64,000 nucleotides of DNA from Caulobacter sp. FWC2 (GTDB taxonomy: Bacteria > Pseudomonadota > Alphaproteobacteria > Caulobacterales > Caulobacteraceae), in the NCBI RefSeq assembly GCF_002742625.1, contig NZ_PEBF01000001.1, positions 5,146,001 to 5,210,000 on the forward strand, given 5' to 3'. The position numbers and the translations under genes are program-made. Positions within the stretch are counted from its first letter, which is position 1, and every line of letters begins with the position of its first letter. Below are positions 61,445 through 64,000 of the stretch, in pieces. Under the pieces are notes generated by a model. That model ran no database searches and was not told where the DNA came from. It saw only the letters and a list, made by a program, of their open reading frames with translations.

Positions 61445-62440
61445 GTGGCTTTAGCCCTGATCTCGGCGTCGCCGGCGCGCGCCTATGACACCCCGTCTGT
61501 CCAGGGCCAGTCTGCGGCGTCCAACGCCGTTGCGCCAAGCGCCGTGACGCTGAGCGTCATGACCTACAATATCGAGGGCCTGCCCTGGCCGGTGCGTCGG
61601 CATCGCGGCGGAGCCCTGAAGCGGATCGGCCATGAGCTGGCCGCGATGCGCGCCAAGGGTGTCGAGCCCGACGTGGTCCTGATCCAGGAAGGCTTTCGCG
61701 ACACCGTCTGGGCGATGGTCGACGAGAGCGGCTATCCCTATGTCGCCCGGGGTCCGCGCAAGGGCCAGCGCGACGGCAATGTCGTGCCGGCGGACAAGCG
61801 GCCCGACTTCCGGCGCGTGAAGTACCGCCAGAAGGGCGAAGGCCTGGGCAAGTGGGGCTCCAGCGGGCTCTGGGTGCTCAGCAACTATCCGATCGAGGAA
61901 GTCAGCTCTCACGCCTATCGCTATTGCGCCGGCCTGGACTGCCTGGCCAACAAGGGGGTGATGCTGGCCTCCATCCAAGTGCCGGGCCTGCCGGTTCCGG
62001 TCGAGATCGCCAACACCCATCTCAATTCCCGGGGCGCCTCGGGCGTGCCGCGCAGCCGCGCCACCCAGGCCCACCATCTGCAGGTCGACGAGCTGAAGCA
62101 GTTCATGCAGGCCGACCGCACGCCAGGCGCGCCGCTGATCGTCGGCGGTGATTTCAACGTCATGCACTCGGCCGACCGGTTCGACTACGTGATGAGCGAA
62201 TACCCGTTTGAGGTGGTCAGCCGCTGGTGTCACCAGCGGCCCAAGGCCTGCGCCACCCAGATCTCGTACGACGGCGACGCTCCGTGGTTGGGCACGCAGG
62301 ATCTGATCGGCTTCCTCGAGGGTGACGCGGTCAAGATCAGGCCGGTGGCGGTGGAGGCCACATTCGACGGCGCCGACGAGCCGGTGCTGTCGGACCACGA
62401 CGGCTACAAGGTAACGTTCACCCTGACGCCCAGAGGGTAG
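61445..62440 (+). CDS. Exported endonuclease/exonuclease/phosphatase-fold protein
   Basis: At least 331 aa. The EEP fold shows MTYNIEGLPWPV, VVLIQEGFRDTVW, ANTHLNSRGASGVPRSRATQAHHL, VGGDFNVMHS and LSDHDGYKVTF, covering the metal and catalytic residues. Sphingomyelinase-like or phosphodiesterase activity is possible. The first ATG-type start is GTG 61445. However, in-frame codons from CTG 61421 (overlapping the mtaB stop) read IRTAWALVALALISASPARAYD, a complete signal peptide, so translation probably begins there. It is coupled to mtaB either way. Confidence 0.85.
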   Translation: MALALISASPARAYDTPSVQGQSAASNAVAPSAVTLSVMTYNIEGLPWPVRRHRGGALKRIGHELAAMRAKGVEPDVVLIQEGFRDTVWAMVDESGYPYVARGPRKGQRDGNVVPADKRPDFRRVKYRQKGEGLGKWGSSGLWVLSNYPIEEVSSHAYRYCAGLDCLANKGVMLASIQVPGLPVPVEIANTHLNSRGASGVPRSRATQAHHLQVDELKQFMQADRTPGAPLIVGGDFNVMHSADRFDYVMSEYPFEVVSRWCHQRPKACATQISYDGDAPWLGTQDLIGFLEGDAVKIRPVAVEATFDGADEPVLSDHDGYKVTFTLTPRG

Positions 62441-62449
62441 GCTGAGGCT

Positions 62450-62468
62450 TGTTCCTTATTTGGGAACA
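62450..62468. promoter_or_regulatory. Palindromic operator upstream of higBA
   Basis: TGTTCC-N7-GGAACA, a perfect inverted repeat ending 15 bases before the higB start. Such dyads are the usual binding site of the HigA antitoxin. The spacing does not fit the alphaproteobacterial LexA direct repeat GTTC-N7-GTTC. Confidence 0.6.
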
Positions 62469-62483
62469 TGCTACCTGTGCCTC

Positions 62484-62777
62484 GTGAACGTCGTCACCAA
62501 GAGAGTCTTGCAAGCGTTCTGGGCGGCACATCCAAACGCCAAGGGGCCGCTGATCGCTTGGTACGATCATGCAAGAGCGGCCGAGTGGCTTACGCCGCAA
62601 GACATCAAGAACGACTTTCGAAGCGTCGATTTCGTCGGTGACAATCGCGTTATCTTCGACATTGGCGGCAACAACTATCGTTTGGTTGTACGCGTTTCCT
62701 ACGTCTTCAAGCAGGTGCTGGTGAAGTTCGTCGGCACGCACGCCGACTATGACAAGATCGATCCGGAGACAGTGTGA
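62484..62777 (+). CDS. higB: HigB-type toxin (mRNA interferase)
   Basis: A 97-aa RelE-superfamily toxin of the HigB type: VTKRVLQAFWAAHPNAKGPLIAWYDHARAAEW, DIKNDFRSVDFVGDNRVIFDIGGNNYRLVVRVSYVFKQVLVKFVGTHADYDKID. These are the usual HigB blocks, including the terminal GTHADYDKID. It would cut translated mRNA on the ribosome. The start is GTG 62484 (an in-frame ATG at 62460 adds eight unlikely residues). The toxin gene precedes the antitoxin, as typical for hig. Confidence 0.93.
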   Translation: MNVVTKRVLQAFWAAHPNAKGPLIAWYDHARAAEWLTPQDIKNDFRSVDFVGDNRVIFDIGGNNYRLVVRVSYVFKQVLVKFVGTHADYDKIDPETV

Positions 62778-63154
62778 TGGCGACTGATATCAGGATCATT
62801 CGCGACGAGGCCGGTTACATGGCGGCCATGGCGGAGTTCGAAGCCTTTTTCGACAATGAGCCCGAGGTGGGCAGCGACGGCGCCGATCGCTTCGAGCTGC
62901 TGGGCCTGCTGTTGGCCAAGTATGAGGAAGAGCATTTTCCCATGCCGGAGGGTGGTCCAGCCGAGGCGATCCGCTTCGCCATGGACCGCCAAGGTCTGGG
63001 TCAATCGGACCTGGCCGAGCTTCTGGGGTCAAGGTCCCGGGCGTCGGAGATCCTGAGGGGGCATCGGGGCCCGACCTTGTCCCAGATCCGACTGCTTTCG
63101 AAGGCCTGGAACATTCCGGTTCAAGTCCTGATCCATGAAGTCGATGCCGCGTGA
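62777..63154 (+). CDS. higA: HigA-type antitoxin with helix-turn-helix
   Basis: A 125-aa protein. The N-terminal 70 residues (ADIRIIRDEAGYMAAMAEFEAFF-like) neutralise the toxin. The C-terminal HTH (about 78-118) is LGQSDLAELLGSRSRASEILRGHRGPTLSQIRLLSKAWNIPV. The ATG overlaps the higB stop by one base (TGATG). It would repress its own operon through the TGTTCC-N7-GGAACA dyad. Confidence 0.93.
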   Translation: MATDIRIIRDEAGYMAAMAEFEAFFDNEPEVGSDGADRFELLGLLLAKYEEEHFPMPEGGPAEAIRFAMDRQGLGQSDLAELLGSRSRASEILRGHRGPTLSQIRLLSKAWNIPVQVLIHEVDAA

Positions 63155-63163
63155 GCCCGGAGC

Positions 63164-63808
63164 CTAAACGTCCAACGTTTCGTCTTCCCCGATAAAGCCC
63201 GGCAGGCTCCAGCCAAACTTGATTGCGCAGGCCCGCAGGCCGAACGCCGCTGCGAATCCCGCGATGCCCGCCGGCCAGAACGGCGCGCCCAGCAGCTGCA
63301 GCACCGCGAACACGCTGGCCCCCAGCAAGGCGGCGGTGATGTAGATCTCCCGGCGCAGCAGCAGGTTCGGCTCCTCGGCCAGCACGTCGCGGATCACGCC
63401 GCCGAAGGCGGTGGTCAGCACGCCCATGACCACGGCGCTGAACGGGTGGACGCCCAGGCTGAGCGCCTTGGCGGTGCCGACCACGGCATAGGCGGCCATG
63501 CCCAGGGCGTCGAGCCAGAGCAAGGCGCGGAACCGCCAGCCGCGCTTGCCCAGCAGCCACACCACGGTGGCCGCCGCCAGGCAGGCGATGATGTAGCCCG
63601 GTCGCTGCACCCAGAAGACCGGCGCCCCGATCAGCAGGTCGCGCAGCGTCCCGCCGCCGACGCCGGTGATCGCGGCGAAGAATCCGAAGGTGATGATGTC
63701 ATGCTTGCGTCGAGCGGCCGCGAGGGCGCCCGTTGCCCCGAAAACGGCCACGGCGGCATAGTCGAGCCAGAAAAGGGCGGTTCCAAGCGGGTCAAGGTGC
63801 ACGTCCAT
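63164..63808 (-). CDS. TRIC-family (UPF0126) membrane protein
   Basis: A 214-aa protein with about seven membrane helices in two TRIC repeats. ATGALAAARRKHDIITFGFFAAITGVGGGTLRDLLIG and its second-half echo VVMGVLTTAFGGVIRDVLAEEPNLLLRREIY carry the paired Gly and Arg-Asp motifs. TRIC proteins are cation channels; bacterial members (YadS type) are also reported in glycine transport. The start is ATG 63808. It is convergent with higA, 10 bp apart. Confidence 0.93.
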   Translation of the reverse strand: MDVHLDPLGTALFWLDYAAVAVFGATGALAAARRKHDIITFGFFAAITGVGGGTLRDLLIGAPVFWVQRPGYIIACLAAATVVWLLGKRGWRFRALLWLDALGMAAYAVVGTAKALSLGVHPFSAVVMGVLTTAFGGVIRDVLAEEPNLLLRREIYITAALLGASVFAVLQLLGAPFWPAGIAGFAAAFGLRACAIKFGWSLPGFIGEDETLDV

Positions 63809-63899
63809 GCCCGTACATCGCATGCGTCTCGCGACCACGCTAACCCTGCGCCGGTAATATCCGATTTACACTTTCGCCCGTTCGCCTAAAGGAGCGCGG

Positions 63900-64000
63900 A
63901 TGAGCGATAAGCCCGAGCAGAAAAAAGGCTGGTTCCAGCGCCTCACGTCAGGCCTGACCCGGTCTTCGCAAGCGATGACCGACCAGGTCACGGGGGTCTT
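63900..64000 (+). CDS. ftsY: Signal recognition particle receptor FtsY (5' end only)
   Basis: The first 33 codons: MSDKPEQKKGWFQRLTSGLTRSSQAM onward, the basic amphipathic N-terminus of FtsY that meets the membrane. AAAGGAG precedes the ATG by 6 bases. The GTPase NG domain lies outside the window. The dapF-mtaB-ftsY neighbourhood of C. crescentus, as I recall it, supports this call, but only a short stretch is visible. Confidence 0.75.
   Translation, partial: MSDKPEQKKGWFQRLTSGLTRSSQAMTDQVTGV

Noticed and set aside
62450..62468. LexA (SOS) box before higBA
   Set aside because: The alphaproteobacterial LexA box is a direct repeat GTTC-N7-GTTC. Here the second half is inverted (GAAC), which fits an antitoxin dyad better.
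1..64000. tRNA, rRNA, CRISPR, prophage or insertion sequences
   Set aside because: I looked for TTCGANTC-type tRNA arms, repeat-spacer arrays, transposase motifs and integrase genes and found none convincing.

Overview
The window is about 64 kb of GC-rich alphaproteobacterial chromosome, almost certainly from a Caulobacter close to C. crescentus/vibrioides or C. segnis. The main evidence is: (i) a mnmE-mnmG-rsmG-parA-parB cluster with GTTTCACGTGAAAC-type parS sites; (ii) an intergenic region between hemE and the DUF299 gene ppsR with four TTAA-N7-TTAA CtrA boxes and a TGATCCACA DnaA G-box, the layout of the Caulobacter origin Cori; (iii) a 457-residue coiled-coil protein recognised as crescentin (CreS); (iv) recognisable NtrZ, CenR-type regulator and HfsK-type acyltransferase genes. 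Names come from recognising protein motifs and remembered gene order; no search was run. There is no IS element, prophage, CRISPR array, tRNA or rRNA that I can support.

Layout. 1-2330: end of the histidine operon (hisH partial, hisA, hisF, hisE; stop/start overlaps). 2327-5345: leftward envelope genes (DUF4337, Smr, mltA, Tim44-like). 5466-9819: secB, a cenR-type regulator, an L,D-transpeptidase, yggS, a thiE-like gene, ntrZ and a DUF3576 lipoprotein. 10044-14230: leuS-lptE-holA, behind a structured leuS leader. 14449-20451: segregation and tRNA-modification cluster parB, parA, rsmG, mnmG, mnmE, plus a small DUF6489 gene. 20578-24596: dienelactone hydrolase, quinone oxidoreductase, rho, hemJ. 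24593-26664: hemH and hemE. 26665-27143: putative chromosome origin. 27112-30804: ppsR-maf-aroE-coaE-dnaQ. 31125-34418: a phosphate-type porin and a chemoreceptor. 34428-40093: xth, a possible leaderless 25-codon gene, lolA, ftsK, a small membrane protein, murI. 40228-46278: M3 peptidase, GumN-like protein, SRPBCC protein, creS, ahpD. 46506-47408: oxyR. 47451-51577: mlaA-C-D-E-F operon with an extra secreted protein. 51828-53991: YqjI-like PadR repressor, DUF2218 protein, hfsK. 54080-59202: two tandem prolyl oligopeptidases and a zinc-ribbon potassium channel. 59234-64000: dapF, mtaB, a secreted EEP-fold phosphatase, a higBA toxin-antitoxin pair, a TRIC-type channel and the start of ftsY.

How it fits together. 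ParA, ParB and the parS cluster lie 5-10 kb left of the origin, as expected for a centromere segregated straight after replication starts. CtrA boxes and GANTC (CcrM) sites in the origin tie initiation to the cell-cycle circuit. Right of dnaQ the gene order (xth, lolA, ftsK, murI, creS, oxyR, mla, hfsK, ftsY) is, from memory, the order that leads away from the origin on the other arm in C. crescentus. This suggests a large inversion about the origin, with one junction near 30.8-31.1 kb or just to its right.

The most interesting unexplained signals are a leaderless mini-gene with its own promoter and terminator (35360-35473), two leuS-leader hairpins showing the same 12-mer in their loops (9891-10008), parS sites inside coding sequences that appear to dictate an FHVKH peptide, a perfectly symmetrical operator cluster before the His-rich PadR gene, and an ATAG/CTAT operator before oxyR.
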